DNA of 64,000 nt from Chondrocystis sp. NIES-4102 (GCA_002368355.1 AP018281.1:2294001-2358000), one strand, 5' to 3'; shown: positions 18,783 through 28,304, counted from the stretch's first letter. Numbers and translations are program-made. Notes: generated by a model not told the origin, from the letters alone.

Positions 18783-19952
18783 ATGAAAGCTGTATGCTGG
18801 CACGGTGCTAATAATCTGCAAGTAGATAATGTAAGCGACCCCGTAATACAAGACGATCGCGATGCAATTATTAAGATTACTTCAACGGCAATTTGTGGTT
18901 CTGATTTGCACCTTTACAACGGCTATATTCCCACTATGGAAAAAGGGGATATTATGGGTCACGAATTTATGGGGGAGGTGGTTGAGACAGGTAAAGGAGT
19001 TAATAATTTAAAAAAAGGCGATCGCGTTGTTGTTCCTTTTACGATCGCTTGTGGTGGGTGCTTCTTTTGCCAGAAAGATTTATGGTCTTTATGTGATAAC
19101 TCTAACCCTAATAAGGAGTTGGCGGAAAAAGCTTATGGTCATTCCTCTTCGGGATTATTTGGCTATTCCCATACCTTTGGTGGCTTTGCTGGCGGTCAGG
19201 CGGAATATGCCCGTGTTCCCTATGCTGATGTTGGGCCGATGAAAGTTCCCGACGGCTTAGAAGATGAAAAAGTTTTGTTTTTAACTGATATTTTCCCCAC
19301 TGGATATATGGCAGCCGAAAATGCTGATATTGAACCAGGAGATACGGTAGCTGTTTGGGGTTGTGGGCCAGTAGGGCAGTTTGCTATTAGAAGTGCATAT
19401 ATGTTGGGTGCAGAGCGAGTAATTGCTATTGATAGTGTTCCCGAAAGGCTAAAAATGGCTAAAGAACAAAGTCATGCAGAAGTGCTTAACTATGAAGAGG
19501 TGGGTATTCTAGAAGCTCTTAATGAAATGACCAATGGTAGGGGCCCCGATCGCTGTATTGAAGCAGTGGGTATGGAAGCACATGGGGCTGGCGCAATGGA
19601 TCTATTAGATAAAGCTAAACAAAAGTTGCGCTTAGAAACTGGTCGACCAATTGCCCTACGGGAAGCCATTCTTGCCTGTCGTAAAGGTGGCACGGTTTCA
19701 ATTCCTGGGGTTTATGGCGGTTTTGTAGATCATATACCTTTAGGAGCGATTGTTAATAAATCTTTGACTTTACGTTCTGGTCAAACCCATGTTCAAAGAT
19801 ATTTAGAACCATTGCTACAACGTATTCAAAATGGCGATATCGATCCTTCTTATATTATTACCCATCGTTTTAATTTAGAAGATGCAGTTAAAGGTTACGA
19901 CATCTTTAGAGATAAAAAGGATGAATGTATTAAGGTAGTATTAAAACCGTAA
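18783..19952 (+). CDS. Zinc-dependent alcohol dehydrogenase family protein
   Basis: A 389-residue medium-chain dehydrogenase/reductase. Catalytic zinc ligands are in ICGSDLH and GHEFMGE; structural zinc cysteines are in [15 protein letters not shown]; the cofactor motif is [11 protein letters not shown]. The long insert ([20 protein letters not shown]-like region) and overall form match the formaldehyde-dehydrogenase-like subgroup, but glutathione dependence or the natural substrate cannot be decided. It acts on alcohol/aldehyde substrates with NAD(P). It has its own upstream region and faces the TerD genes tail to tail. Confidence 0.88.
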   Translation: MKAVCWHGANNLQVDNVSDPVIQDDRDAIIKITSTAICGSDLHLYNGYIPTMEKGDIMGHEFMGEVVETGKGVNNLKKGDRVVVPFTIACGGCFFCQKDLWSLCDNSNPNKELAEKAYGHSSSGLFGYSHTFGGFAGGQAEYARVPYADVGPMKVPDGLEDEKVLFLTDIFPTGYMAAENADIEPGDTVAVWGCGPVGQFAIRSAYMLGAERVIAIDSVPERLKMAKEQSHAEVLNYEEVGILEALNEMTNGRGPDRCIEAVGMEAHGAGAMDLLDKAKQKLRLETGRPIALREAILACRKGGTVSIPGVYGGFVDHIPLGAIVNKSLTLRSGQTHVQRYLEPLLQRIQNGDIDPSYIITHRFNLEDAVKGYDIFRDKKDECIKVVLKP

Positions 19953-20108
19953 TTAGACGACATGGGGATATAGTTAGAGCGATCGCAAGTGATTGATTTA
20001 ATTTTATTATCCCCAGTTATATTAGAAACGTTGCTGAATCTAAGTATGATTTATTTGATCTGTTGATTCATTCATCGATTTCCTACTTCAACCCAGCAAC
20101 GCCGTATA

Positions 20109-20699
20109 TTAGGTATAAATTTTAGCAATATCTGCCAAAGTACCTACTTTAAACCCATTACCGACTGCTGCCATTTTCCAATCATCATTATGACGATACA
20201 CTTCAGCTAAAATCATACCCGTCATACCTTGATATTCCTTGCCAGACAGATTATAACGAGCCAATTCCCGATTACTGTTGCGGTTAACTAAACGTACGAA
20301 GGCATTATTAACCTGACTAAAATCTTGTCGTCGTTCATTACATTTATAGATATTGATAGCAAACAGTAAATAAGTAATATCAGAAGGAATCAAAGGTAAA
20401 TCGATATTAATAATTTCGTCGTCTCCCTCTCCAGCCCCAGTTAGATTATCCCCTTGATGAGCGATCGCGCTGGAACTATGCCTGAGATTGCCGAAGTAAA
20501 TTATATTTTTAATATCAGTCAGTTTTTTGTTTTCATTTAAACAAATTACCGAAGAATCGAGATCAAATTGTTTATTTCCTCCAAAGAAACCCCCAGAATT
20601 AGGGGCAACATCCCAACCCAGTCCACACATAATTTGCTTGAGGGTGGGATCTTCTTTAGTTAAAGAAATTCTTTGTCCTTTCGTGAGATTGATTGCCAT
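20109..20699 (-). CDS. TerD-family stress protein (divergent member)
   Basis: A 196-residue TerD/TerZ domain protein. It has the opening MAINLTKGQRISLTK, LGWDVAP, the acidic FDLDSS calcium-site segment, GDNLTGAGEGDDE and a C-terminal AEVYRHNDDWKMAAVGNGF. TerD proteins bind calcium and are linked to tellurite, phage and general stress responses in other bacteria. Compared with its two upstream neighbours it has a GGFFGGN insertion, an atypical middle (KCNERRQDFSQVNNAF) and a shorter end. It is the last of three co-directional TerD genes, 20 bases after the second. Confidence 0.9.
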   Translation of the reverse strand: MAINLTKGQRISLTKEDPTLKQIMCGLGWDVAPNSGGFFGGNKQFDLDSSVICLNENKKLTDIKNIIYFGNLRHSSSAIAHQGDNLTGAGEGDDEIINIDLPLIPSDITYLLFAINIYKCNERRQDFSQVNNAFVRLVNRNSNRELARYNLSGKEYQGMTGMILAEVYRHNDDWKMAAVGNGFKVGTLADIAKIYT

Positions 20700-20719
20700 T
20701 ATTTTTAGTAACTTATTGT

Positions 20720-21295
20720 TTACTGATACCTGTCTACTAAAGCTTGTAATCCTCCCTCATAACCTGCACCCACCGCATTGATGCGCCATTCGCCATCTTT
20801 ACGATAAAGTTCTGCCATAATTAAAGCTGTTTCAATAGAAAAATCTTCAGTTAAATCATAGCGAACTACTTCTTGTTGGTTTTGAGCATTAACTACGCGC
20901 ACAAAAGCATTACTTACTTGACCGAAATTTTGTTGACGTTGTTGAGCTTCATGAATAGTTACAGTTATGGCAATCTTATTTACATCAGTAGGAACTTGTC
21001 GCAGATTGACTTTAATAACCTCGTCATCACCTTCACCAACACCTGTTCTATTGTCCCCTAAATGTTCGACAGATTTTTGAGGATCGGGACTAACAAGATT
21101 ATTGTAAAAAATAAAGTGTTGATCGGAAATTAACTTCTCAGTATTGTCTAATAAAAACAGTGATGAATCGATATCGAAATCGTGTCCAGTATCTGTAATA
21201 TTAGTGTCCCAACCTAAGCCTACATAAATTTCACTTAAACCTGGGGAAACTTTTTCTAAAGATATCCGTTGTCCTTTACTAAGATTAACTGCCAT
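20720..21295 (-). CDS. TerD-family stress protein
   Basis: A 191-residue TerD domain protein: LSKGQRISLEKVSPGL, FDIDSSLFLL, HLGDNRTGVGEGDDE, QVSNAFVRVVN and LIMAELYRKDGEWR. The acidic clusters are the presumed calcium sites. It aligns without gaps and with most positions identical to the next gene upstream (21404-21979), indicating a tandem duplication. It is the middle gene of three in the same direction. Confidence 0.93.
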   Translation of the reverse strand: MAVNLSKGQRISLEKVSPGLSEIYVGLGWDTNITDTGHDFDIDSSLFLLDNTEKLISDQHFIFYNNLVSPDPQKSVEHLGDNRTGVGEGDDEVIKVNLRQVPTDVNKIAITVTIHEAQQRQQNFGQVSNAFVRVVNAQNQQEVVRYDLTEDFSIETALIMAELYRKDGEWRINAVGAGYEGGLQALVDRYQ

Positions 21296-21403
21296 TAATT
21301 TTTAATTACTAATTACTGCTAAGTGTTTTTTAGCTCTTTAACGGCTAACTGGCAATTGACAACCATTACCTTAAGCCGTTTTACAAGCGTGAATGTTAAG
21401 TGC

Positions 21404-21979
21404 TTACTGATATCTATCAACTAAAGCTTCTAATCCACCCTCATAACCTGCACCTACCGCATTCATGCGCCACTCACCATCTTTACGATAGAGTTCTGCC
21501 ATAATTAGAGCAGTTTCAATGGAAAAGTCTTCAGTTAGGTCGTAGCGAATAATTTCCTCGTCATTTTGACAATTAACGATACGTACAAAGGCATTACTTA
21601 CTTGACCAAAATTTTGATGGCGTTTTGCTGCTTCATGAATAGTTATGGCGATCGCAATTTTTTCGATGTCTTGAGGAATGGTTTTTAAATTAACATCGAT
21701 AATTTCGTCATCGCCTTCCCCGGCACCAGTACGATTATCCCCCCTCTGTTGTATAGATTGGTCAGGATCGGGACTATTAGGATTGTTATAGAAAATGAAG
21801 TGCTGATCACTAATCAATTTATCATTACTATTTAACAGAAATAGTGAAGCATCAATATCAAAATCGCTGCCAGTATCGGTAAAATTGATATCCCAGCCTA
21901 AACCTACATAAATTTGTACTAGTCCTGGGGCTACCTTCTCTAAAGAAATTCTTTGTCCTTTGTTTAAATTAATTGCCAT
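21404..21979 (-). CDS. TerD-family stress protein
   Basis: A 191-residue TerD domain protein, probably the first gene of the three-gene run. Motifs are the same as in its neighbour: LNKGQRISLEKVAPGL, FDIDASLFLL, QRGDNRTGAGEGDDE and AELYRKDGEWRMNAVGAGYEGG. A 108-base gap precedes the next TerD gene. No TerB, TerC or other ter genes are nearby, so this is not a full tellurite-resistance cluster. Confidence 0.93.
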   Translation of the reverse strand: MAINLNKGQRISLEKVAPGLVQIYVGLGWDINFTDTGSDFDIDASLFLLNSNDKLISDQHFIFYNNPNSPDPDQSIQQRGDNRTGAGEGDDEIIDVNLKTIPQDIEKIAIAITIHEAAKRHQNFGQVSNAFVRIVNCQNDEEIIRYDLTEDFSIETALIMAELYRKDGEWRMNAVGAGYEGGLEALVDRYQ

Positions 21980-22131
21980 GCTTTTTTAAATTGTTAATCA
22001 TTAAAATATTCACCGCTCATTATTGATAGTTTGTAATTACTAATCAAGCTAATGATTGATGATTATCCACCGTTTAAGGTCATGCCTATTATAGCGAAGT
22101 GATTAACATGGTGACTTTTAACTACTTTATA

Positions 22132-23784
22132 TTAACGAGAGCGAGCAATACGCCAACTTAATAAAATTACAGGAATTAGCCCCACCAAAACAATTGCTAA
22201 AGCAGGGGCAGAAGCGAACGCCAAGCGTTCATCGGAGGCATATTGATAGACTCGAATACCCAAAGTATCGAAATTGAAGGGGCGAATTACTAAAGTAGCA
22301 GGAAGTTCCTTCATTACATCCACAAAAACTAGCATAGTTGAGGTTAACAACCCTCCTGCCATTAGGGGAGTGTGAATTTTCCACAGGGTACTAGTTGAAC
22401 CATAACCTAAACTGCGAGAGGCATCATCTAAATTGGGAGAAATCTTATTGAGGCTAGATTCTACTGATCCAAACCCAACGGCTAAAAAGCGTACCAAATA
22501 GGCAAAAATTAAAGAGGCTATCGTACCTGAAAGTAATAAACCTGTGGAAATATTAAAAATGGCACGCATCCAACTATCTATCAGATTATCTAATTGCGCC
22601 ACAGGTATTAATACCCCCACAGCAATTACCGATCCTGGAATAGCATAACCCATAGCAGCAATTCTTACGGCACTCTTCATTAACCAGTTGGGTTGTAATC
22701 TTTGCCCATAAGCCATTAATAAGGAGATTAACATAGCAGCGATCGCGGTAATAATTGCCAAAATAAAACTATGGGAAGTTAAATTCCAAAAATCTTGATC
22801 AAATGCTGAATCTAAATTATTAAAAGTTAACTGGACTAAATAAGTTGCAGGAATGATAAATCCTAAGCTTACAGGTAACAAACAAGCAATAATGGCTAAA
22901 ATACTGTGTCCTAAACTTAATTGATAGGGAGTAAATTTTTTTAAGGAATTAGAACTTTCATAATATTGGGCTTCACTGCGCGATCGCCTTTCTAAAACTA
23001 TTAAAATCAGCACAAACAACATTAAAAAAGCAGCTAACTGTGCAGCAGCCGATCTTTCTCCCATCCCTAACCAAGTCCGATAGATCCCTGTAGTAAAAGT
23101 GTTTACACCAAAATATTCTACCGTGCCTAAATCATTGAGGGTTTCCATCAAAGCTAAAGCCAAACCTGCCATAATTGCTGGTCTTGCTAGGGGTAGGGCT
23201 ACGGTAAAAAAACTTTGCCAGGGATTAGATCCTAAAGATCGACTCGCCTCAATGGTACATACAGACTGCTCTAAAAATGCCACCCGTGCTAGCAAGTACA
23301 CATAGGGATATAGCACCAACAGCAACATTAGCGCAGCCCCCCAAAGAGAACGAATGTTGGGAAACCAATAATCTCCTATACTAGTCCAACCGAAGATCTG
23401 GCGTAAACTAGATTGTACTGGCCCAAAATAATCGAGCATATTAGTATAGGCGTAAGCGAGTAAATAGGCGGGTGCAGCCAAAGGTAAAAGTAATCCCCAT
23501 TCTAAACACCCACTACCCCAAAAACGACACATTGTTACTATCCAGGCTGTGCCAACACCAATTACACAAACTCCGATAGCTACTAAGAGCATTAATAAAC
23601 AAGAGTTTAAAATATAGTCTGGTAAAACTGTGGTGACTAAATGCTGCCAGATATCGCTAGATTTAGTAAAAATACTACTAAAAACAAATAAAATCGGTAT
23701 AGCAACAATTAGCGCGATCGCAGCTACCAAAAATGTCCAACCACTTATAGTTGGCGATGAAATAAAATTAGATTTAGCTTTCAC
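22132..23784 (-). CDS. Iron(III) ABC transporter permease (FbpB/FutB type)
   Basis: A 550-residue membrane protein with two MetI-type permease halves and about twelve membrane segments. Each half has an EAA-like loop contacting the ATPase: EASRSLGSNPWQSFFTVALPLARPAI (shown in part) in the first and DASRSLGYGSTSTLWKIHTPLM in the second. The fused two-domain form is typical of FbpB/SfuB/FutB ferric-iron permeases. No binding protein (FutA) or ATPase (FutC) gene is adjacent, so the partners must be encoded elsewhere. The substrate is inferred from family form only. Confidence 0.88.
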   Translation of the reverse strand: MKAKSNFISSPTISGWTFLVAAIALIVAIPILFVFSSIFTKSSDIWQHLVTTVLPDYILNSCLLMLLVAIGVCVIGVGTAWIVTMCRFWGSGCLEWGLLLPLAAPAYLLAYAYTNMLDYFGPVQSSLRQIFGWTSIGDYWFPNIRSLWGAALMLLLVLYPYVYLLARVAFLEQSVCTIEASRSLGSNPWQSFFTVALPLARPAIMAGLALALMETLNDLGTVEYFGVNTFTTGIYRTWLGMGERSAAAQLAAFLMLFVLILIVLERRSRSEAQYYESSNSLKKFTPYQLSLGHSILAIIACLLPVSLGFIIPATYLVQLTFNNLDSAFDQDFWNLTSHSFILAIITAIAAMLISLLMAYGQRLQPNWLMKSAVRIAAMGYAIPGSVIAVGVLIPVAQLDNLIDSWMRAIFNISTGLLLSGTIASLIFAYLVRFLAVGFGSVESSLNKISPNLDDASRSLGYGSTSTLWKIHTPLMAGGLLTSTMLVFVDVMKELPATLVIRPFNFDTLGIRVYQYASDERLAFASAPALAIVLVGLIPVILLSWRIARSR

Positions 23785-23971
23785 TGTAACTGCATTAAAA
23801 ATTAATATATAGAGTCAAGCTTAAGTTAAATTATTCCTTATTTAATTTGAGTTGGATTAAATTAAAAGTGCTTAAAATTGCCTGATCACTGATTAAATAG
23901 CCAGTAACTACTGATAACTTATTATTTGTTATTGCTTGCTTGAACATCCATTCCCAATCATTAATCTTAAT

Positions 23972-25054
23972 ATGCCTAACATCAGCGTCAATTTGCCTCA
24001 AAACTCCTATGAAATTGCGATCGCTCCTGATCAACTCAAAGAATTAGGTAGCCAGATGCAACCTTTAAAGCTAGGTAAGAAGGTATTAGTTATTTCTAAC
24101 CCCGAAATATTCGCTCACTATGGGGATATTTGTTTAGCATCTTTAAATAACGCAGGTTTTGAAACTTCTACCCATTTGATACCCGCAGGCGAAGAATATA
24201 AACATCTACAATCTATTGAGCAAATATATGATACTGCTTTAACTCATCAAATTGAACGCTCATCGACGTTTGTGGCATTAGGTGGAGGAGTGATCGGAGA
24301 TATGACTGGGTTTGCTGCTGCAACCTGGTTAAGAGGGGTAAACTTTGTCCAAGTCCCCACTTCCTTACTGGCAATTGTTGATGCTTCAGTTGGCGGTAAA
24401 ACAGGAGTTAATCATCCTCAAGGCAAAAATTTGATCGGTGCTTTTTATCAACCTAAATTAGTATTGATCGACCCTAATGTATTGGCAACTCTCCCTACGC
24501 GAGAATTTCGGGCTGGTATGGCAGAAGTAATTAAATATGGTGTTATTTGGGATGAAGATCTATTTACTAAATTAGAACATAGCGATCGCCTAGATCAGCA
24601 GGAGTCTATTAGCGATGAACTATTAGAAGTTATTATCACTCGTTCCTGTCAAGCTAAGGCAGAAGTTGTCAGTCAAGATGAAAAAGAATCAGGTTTGAGG
24701 GCGATTTTAAATTATGGACATACTATTGGTCATGCAGTTGAAAGTTTAACCCACTATCAACAATTTGTTCATGGTGAAGCTGTAGCTATAGGTATGGTAG
24801 CTGCTGGTAAAATCGCACTTTCAATGGGTTTATGGACACAAGCCGAAGCACAACGCCAAAATGAACTTATCCTCAAAGCTGGTTTACCTACCGATATCCC
24901 TCCTCAATTGTCCATCGACGACATTTTAGAAGTTATTAAAAGTGATAAAAAGGTAAGAGCAGGTAAGGTTCGTTTTATTCTCCCAACAGCTATTGGTAAA
25001 GTTACTATTTCTGATCAAGTAACTCCCGAAATTATTATTTCCGCTTTAAGTTAA
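23972..25054 (+). CDS. aroB: 3-dehydroquinate synthase
   Basis: The second shikimate-pathway enzyme, closing DAHP to 3-dehydroquinate. About 361 residues. NAD-binding [19 protein letters not shown], the [20 protein letters not shown] segment, and zinc ligands in GMAEVIKYG (Glu), NYGHTIGHA (His) and [11 protein letters not shown] (His) are present. The frame is open back to a TTG at 23936, but ATG 23972 opens the conserved N terminus ([14 protein letters not shown]) and is preferred. It is divergent from the iron permease. Confidence 0.95.
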   Translation: MPNISVNLPQNSYEIAIAPDQLKELGSQMQPLKLGKKVLVISNPEIFAHYGDICLASLNNAGFETSTHLIPAGEEYKHLQSIEQIYDTALTHQIERSSTFVALGGGVIGDMTGFAAATWLRGVNFVQVPTSLLAIVDASVGGKTGVNHPQGKNLIGAFYQPKLVLIDPNVLATLPTREFRAGMAEVIKYGVIWDEDLFTKLEHSDRLDQQESISDELLEVIITRSCQAKAEVVSQDEKESGLRAILNYGHTIGHAVESLTHYQQFVHGEAVAIGMVAAGKIALSMGLWTQAEAQRQNELILKAGLPTDIPPQLSIDDILEVIKSDKKVRAGKVRFILPTAIGKVTISDQVTPEIIISALS

Positions 25055-25104
25055 ACCAATTCTCGACAATAATCAGTGACTTATTTTGTTGTTAGTCAGC
25101 AGGG

Positions 25105-25200
25105 GTAGCAATAGTTTTAGAGTTTTTTCAATTATTAGATTCTAGGCAATAGGCACGCTTATACTAGGCACGTAGCAATAGTTTTAGAGTTTTTTCAATT
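25105..25200. repeat. 29-base direct repeat pair
   Basis: Bases 25105-25133 and 25172-25200 are identical over 29 bases (both start GTAGCAATAGTTTTAGAG and end CAATT), with a 67-base period. The pair lies in the aroB to zinc-ribbon gap, and the second copy ends 56 bases before the ATG at 25256. Confidence 0.85.
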
Positions 25201-25255
25201 GAGAAACCCTATTATATAACTCGGCACAATTAGAATTAATTATCAATTATCAATA

Positions 25256-25498
25256 ATGGCTTTAGAACCTTGTAAAGTTTGCGGTACTTTAAACGCTGAA
25301 GGTACAGAAATCTGTCTTAGTTGTGGCTATCCGACAAAAGGTAACAAAAGACCTGCTATCTTTCGGTGGACAGCGATCGCCCTGGCTTTTTGTTTTGCTC
25401 TCCCTTTCTTATATGGGTTAATTAATTGGATGATGCTGCAATTAAAACCAGAATCTCCTAAACCTACTCCTGCTGCATCCCTACTAAAAACCGATTAA
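25256..25498 (+). CDS. Small zinc-ribbon membrane protein
   Basis: 80 residues. The N-terminal zinc ribbon has CKVCG and CLSCG (two CxxC pairs at about 6-9 and 20-23). One membrane helix follows at about 36-57, then a Pro/Lys-rich tail. Similar small ribbon-plus-helix proteins are common in cyanobacteria, with no assigned function. It would sit in a membrane with the ribbon on one face. It is the only small gene in the gap between aroB and the convergent universal stress gene. Confidence 0.75.
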   Translation: MALEPCKVCGTLNAEGTEICLSCGYPTKGNKRPAIFRWTAIALAFCFALPFLYGLINWMMLQLKPESPKPTPAASLLKTD

Positions 25499-25504
25499 CT
25501 AATA

Positions 25505-26383
25505 TTACTTCTTCTGGGAAAATAGCAAAATTGGAAACCAACTACTACGCATCAAATCATTAGCAAAACTGCGTACTGTCCACTGTAATAGATTTTTACC
25601 GTAATCTGTAGCTAGAGCGATCGCGCTTATATCATAATCTAAAGCAGCAGCAGTAATCTCCTGTAACGGATCACCTTTTTTAACTAATGTATTAACTTCT
25701 AAACCTAACGCCTCTAATTCTTCTTTAACTGAGTTTAATTTTGCCTCAGCTTTTTTCGTACGTTCATCCGCCATCATTGCATTTCTGCCATATTCATCAA
25801 TGACTGTAATCAACATACATTGCTTGAGAGAATTTTCAGGACGATTTTGAATATGTTTTTTTAGTTCTGTAATTAAATATTGGGCAGTAGGGCTATCATT
25901 ATACGGAATCAATAAATAACGCCACAAATGCTGACAACGTAAAGTTAATTCTTCATTAGTATAAGTAGTAATTAATTGAGGACGAATAATGTTGAGAGGT
26001 TGATTCGTTATTTTCGCCAGCCCAGCACTAGTACTACCTATAAATTTTTCTTGTAGCAAACTTCTAATCGGTGTTCCTGTCATAATTACATCGACAGGAT
26101 GTTTTTTAAGCACTCTGGGAATAGTATCTAAAGGCTTACCTGAAAGAACTTCTACTTGAATATCTAACTGCGAAGGTACATTTACAAGTGCCTTTTGCAG
26201 ACGTTGCATTGCCTTTTCCTCTTTGTCCTTATCTATTCTGGGTATGCCTCCCTCGTCCCACACAGGTACACTATGGAAAAAGACAATTTTTTCTAAACCG
26301 CACTGAGCTAAATCAGGAACAAAATCAATAAAACGATGTAAACCATCAGTGAAATCGGTGCAGATTAAGCAACTTTTAAACAT
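25505..26383 (-). CDS. Universal stress protein, two UspA domains
   Basis: 292 residues with two UspA-like halves (about 1-140 and 155-290). The first half has VDVIMTGTP followed by FIGSTSAGL, a partial match to the Gx2Gx9G(S/T) ATP-binding pattern. The second half has ISAIALATDYG but lacks the G(S/T) element, so nucleotide binding there is doubtful. Usp proteins respond to general stress; the target is unknown. The stop is only 6 bases from the end of the convergent zinc-ribbon gene. Confidence 0.87.
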   Translation of the reverse strand: MFKSCLICTDFTDGLHRFIDFVPDLAQCGLEKIVFFHSVPVWDEGGIPRIDKDKEEKAMQRLQKALVNVPSQLDIQVEVLSGKPLDTIPRVLKKHPVDVIMTGTPIRSLLQEKFIGSTSAGLAKITNQPLNIIRPQLITTYTNEELTLRCQHLWRYLLIPYNDSPTAQYLITELKKHIQNRPENSLKQCMLITVIDEYGRNAMMADERTKKAEAKLNSVKEELEALGLEVNTLVKKGDPLQEITAAALDYDISAIALATDYGKNLLQWTVRSFANDLMRSSWFPILLFSQKK

Positions 26384-26549
26384 ATAAGCTAATCAAAATA
26401 TTTTTTTTAACCCTAGCAAAAAAATGTTCAGCAATTACTATAATCCAAATTTTCTTAGTCTTTTTTGAACATTAACCCCAACATCCCCAGCAAGTTTTCC
26501 TGAAACCTGAAAGAGAAGGAGGTCTTGTAACAAGATCCTGACTTAGTAA

Positions 26550-26744
26550 TTAAAATTTAGGTGGGTTGTCAATTCCCCATTGATGTCGAATAAAGTCTTT
26601 GTACATATTGTCTTTTAGCAACATTTGTTCATAAAGTTTCACGAGGAATTCTTGAGCTTGTTCGTGGCTCATCGCTTTAACTTGGGTTTCAAAAGAGCGA
26701 ATATTGAATTTTTGCTCTAAAGACAGTTCCATGAAATTAGACAT
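26550..26744 (-). CDS. nblA: Phycobilisome degradation protein NblA
   Basis: 64 residues matching NblA throughout: MELSLEQKFNIRSFETQV, MSHEQAQEFLVKLYEQM and the ending HQWGIDNPP. NblA is the small adaptor that binds phycobiliproteins and brings Clp protease to the phycobilisome during nitrogen or sulfur starvation. The ATG at 26744 has AGGAG (CTCCT at 26755-26759 on the plus strand) about 10 bases upstream. In other cyanobacteria it is controlled by NtcA/NblR; here only an imperfect GTAN8TAA is seen at 26786-26799. Confidence 0.95.
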   Translation of the reverse strand: MSNFMELSLEQKFNIRSFETQVKAMSHEQAQEFLVKLYEQMLLKDNMYKDFIRHQWGIDNPPKF

Positions 26745-27355
26745 AAGATTTACACTCCTGTTTTGCTAGTGTCGCAACTTTTAATGTAATTCAATGTAAC
26801 AATCAATTGACAATAGTTACCTTGAGTTATATGACCTATGATAGCTAATTGTCAATTAATAAAACTAGTGTTGAATACAACTAGCAATTTTTAATGAAAA
26901 AAAATCAATAAATAAGTAGAATAAGTTAGCAAATAGCGTAAACATTCTGTAATAATTAAAAATAGTGCAGAATTCAAAATTAAGATTTAATTTTTAAAAT
27001 TTGAGTGTTCGCTAGACTGCGGTTGCTCCAGTTTGTAGAACCACTCTCTAATTTATTAGCATTATGCGTTTACAGATGTTTAACAGCTACTGTGGCAATA
27101 TCCAAAAATAAAGTCATATTAAATAACCGAAACATTTCCAGGTCCAATTATATTTTTTCTCAATCAAGTTAGATTCAGGAAAAGTATATGTTTGGACATG
27201 GTTCGTTATTGTGTAAAGTTAAAGTAGTAGACCAAAAGATCCATCTATAAAAAAAGCTTTTGGATAATCGATTTATATTTTGGCTTGACTGCCATGAGAA
27301 AAGGGTTCGCTCTGCACACTATTGTGAATAAAATTAGCTTGGGAGATATAGTTTA
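26745..27355. other. Divergent regulatory gap nblA / RNA-binding protein
   Basis: No gene over about 610 bases. The left 150 bases should hold the nblA promoter. The right part is a likely long leader of the RRM gene, including a hairpin at 27233-27264. No other repeat or motif was recognised. Confidence 0.5.
27233..27264 (+). promoter_or_regulatory. Leader hairpin upstream of the RRM protein gene
   Basis: CCAAAAG at 27233-27239 pairs with CTTTTGG at 27258-27264, an 18-base AT-rich loop between. It lies about 90 bases before the ATG. Cyanobacterial rbp genes are often cold-regulated through structured leaders; that role here is inferred. Confidence 0.35.
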
Positions 27356-27835
27356 ATGTCTATTCGTCTATATGTCGGTAACTTACCAAAAGAGGAAATT
27401 GATCGTGATGCTTTAGCCAATATGTTTGCTGAAGAAGGACAACAGGTTATCACTAAAGTCATTAAAGATCGCAAAACAGGTAAATGTCGCGGTTTTGCTT
27501 TTGTGACTGTCGAAAGTGATGAACTTGCAGACCAATTTATTGAAAAATATAATGGTCAGTCGTTTATGGATAGTCCTTTAAAAATTGAAAAAGCATTACC
27601 TCGCACTAAAGCAGAAGAAGGTAGCGCAACAGTTGAAGGTACAGCAGCCAGTGCAGGTGCAGGTGCAACTAATCCTCCTAAACGCAAAACTGCTAATAAA
27701 CGCGCCAAGAAACAAAATAGTGGTAATGCTGCTAGTCCTAAACAACAGCAAACTAATACTAATGTTCAACCTGATCCTCGTTGGGCAGACGAATTAGCTA
27801 AACTAAAAGAAATGCTAGCTGCTACTAATAATTAG
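27356..27835 (+). CDS. RRM-type RNA-binding protein
   Basis: 159 residues. One RNA recognition motif fills about 1-80, with RNP2 LYVGNL and RNP1 CRGFAFVTV. A low-complexity Ala/Gly/Lys/Gln linker follows (about 85-138), ending in a short predicted helix (PRWADELAKLKEML). It belongs to the cyanobacterial Rbp group, cytoplasmic RNA binders often induced by cold or involved in mRNA location. The conserved-looking C-terminal helix suggests a partner-binding site. The long upstream gap suggests its own promoter. Confidence 0.9.
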   Translation: MSIRLYVGNLPKEEIDRDALANMFAEEGQQVITKVIKDRKTGKCRGFAFVTVESDELADQFIEKYNGQSFMDSPLKIEKALPRTKAEEGSATVEGTAASAGAGATNPPKRKTANKRAKKQNSGNAASPKQQQTNTNVQPDPRWADELAKLKEMLAATNN

Positions 27836-28128
27836 TCTAGAGTCGATTATAGTTATGGGTTAGTCGTTTGCAAGTCTCTAGTCAAGAAAATTTTTCTACA
27901 CATCAGACGCTACCCACAAGTCAGTTTAACTAGCAAAAGATGACTAAAAAATCTAATTAATTAGTTTGAGTAATCAACTTTTCTAGATATAAAGCTGAAG
28001 CTTTTGTGTTAGCAGGTTAAGACAATTTAACTATAAATCATTAGTTTTAATGACGGTGACAATATCTCTGTATCTGACGGGGAATTGGACACCGTATTTT
28101 TTTTAGCAATAAATATCAATGTTTTAAT

Positions 28129-28304
28129 TCCTACCCCCTACCTACTACCCACATTGTCCCCTTGTGGGATTTGCGGTTGCGTAGCTGTCGTAGACATAGC
28201 TTATCTTTTAGGGCTACCTACTACCCCCTACCTACTACCTACTACCTACTACCTACTACCTACTACCCACTACCTACTACCTACTATCCCCTAACTCCTC
28301 CCCC
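28129..28304. repeat. Heptanucleotide array (CCTACTA units) with inserted elements
   Basis: CCTACTA-type units at 28129-28150 and again at 28214-28298, degrading into CCCCTAACTCCTCC. Between them lie repeat C (28151-28170) and CTTATCTTTTAGG (28200-28212), also found at 12144-12156. Confidence 0.8.
28151..28170 (-). repeat. Dispersed repeat C, copy 1
   Basis: On the plus strand ACATTGTCCCCTTGTGGGAT. The exact 20-base reverse complement occurs at 42955-42974. Both copies are flanked by CTACTA/TAGTA heptamer-like DNA. Confidence 0.75.

Noticed and set aside
20109-21979. Tellurite-resistance operon
   Set aside because: Only TerD-type genes are present; no terA, terB, terC or terZ-like partners are seen, so a general stress role is safer.
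26786-26799. Possible NtcA site upstream of nblA
   Set aside because: The text is GTA-N8-TAA, one base off the GTA-N8-TAC consensus, and no full match was found in the nblA upstream region.
28085-28294. 69-codon frame (LPTTYYLLP-type repeats)
   Set aside because: It is a translation of the CCTACTA heptanucleotide array and its inserted elements; no start signal and no protein features.
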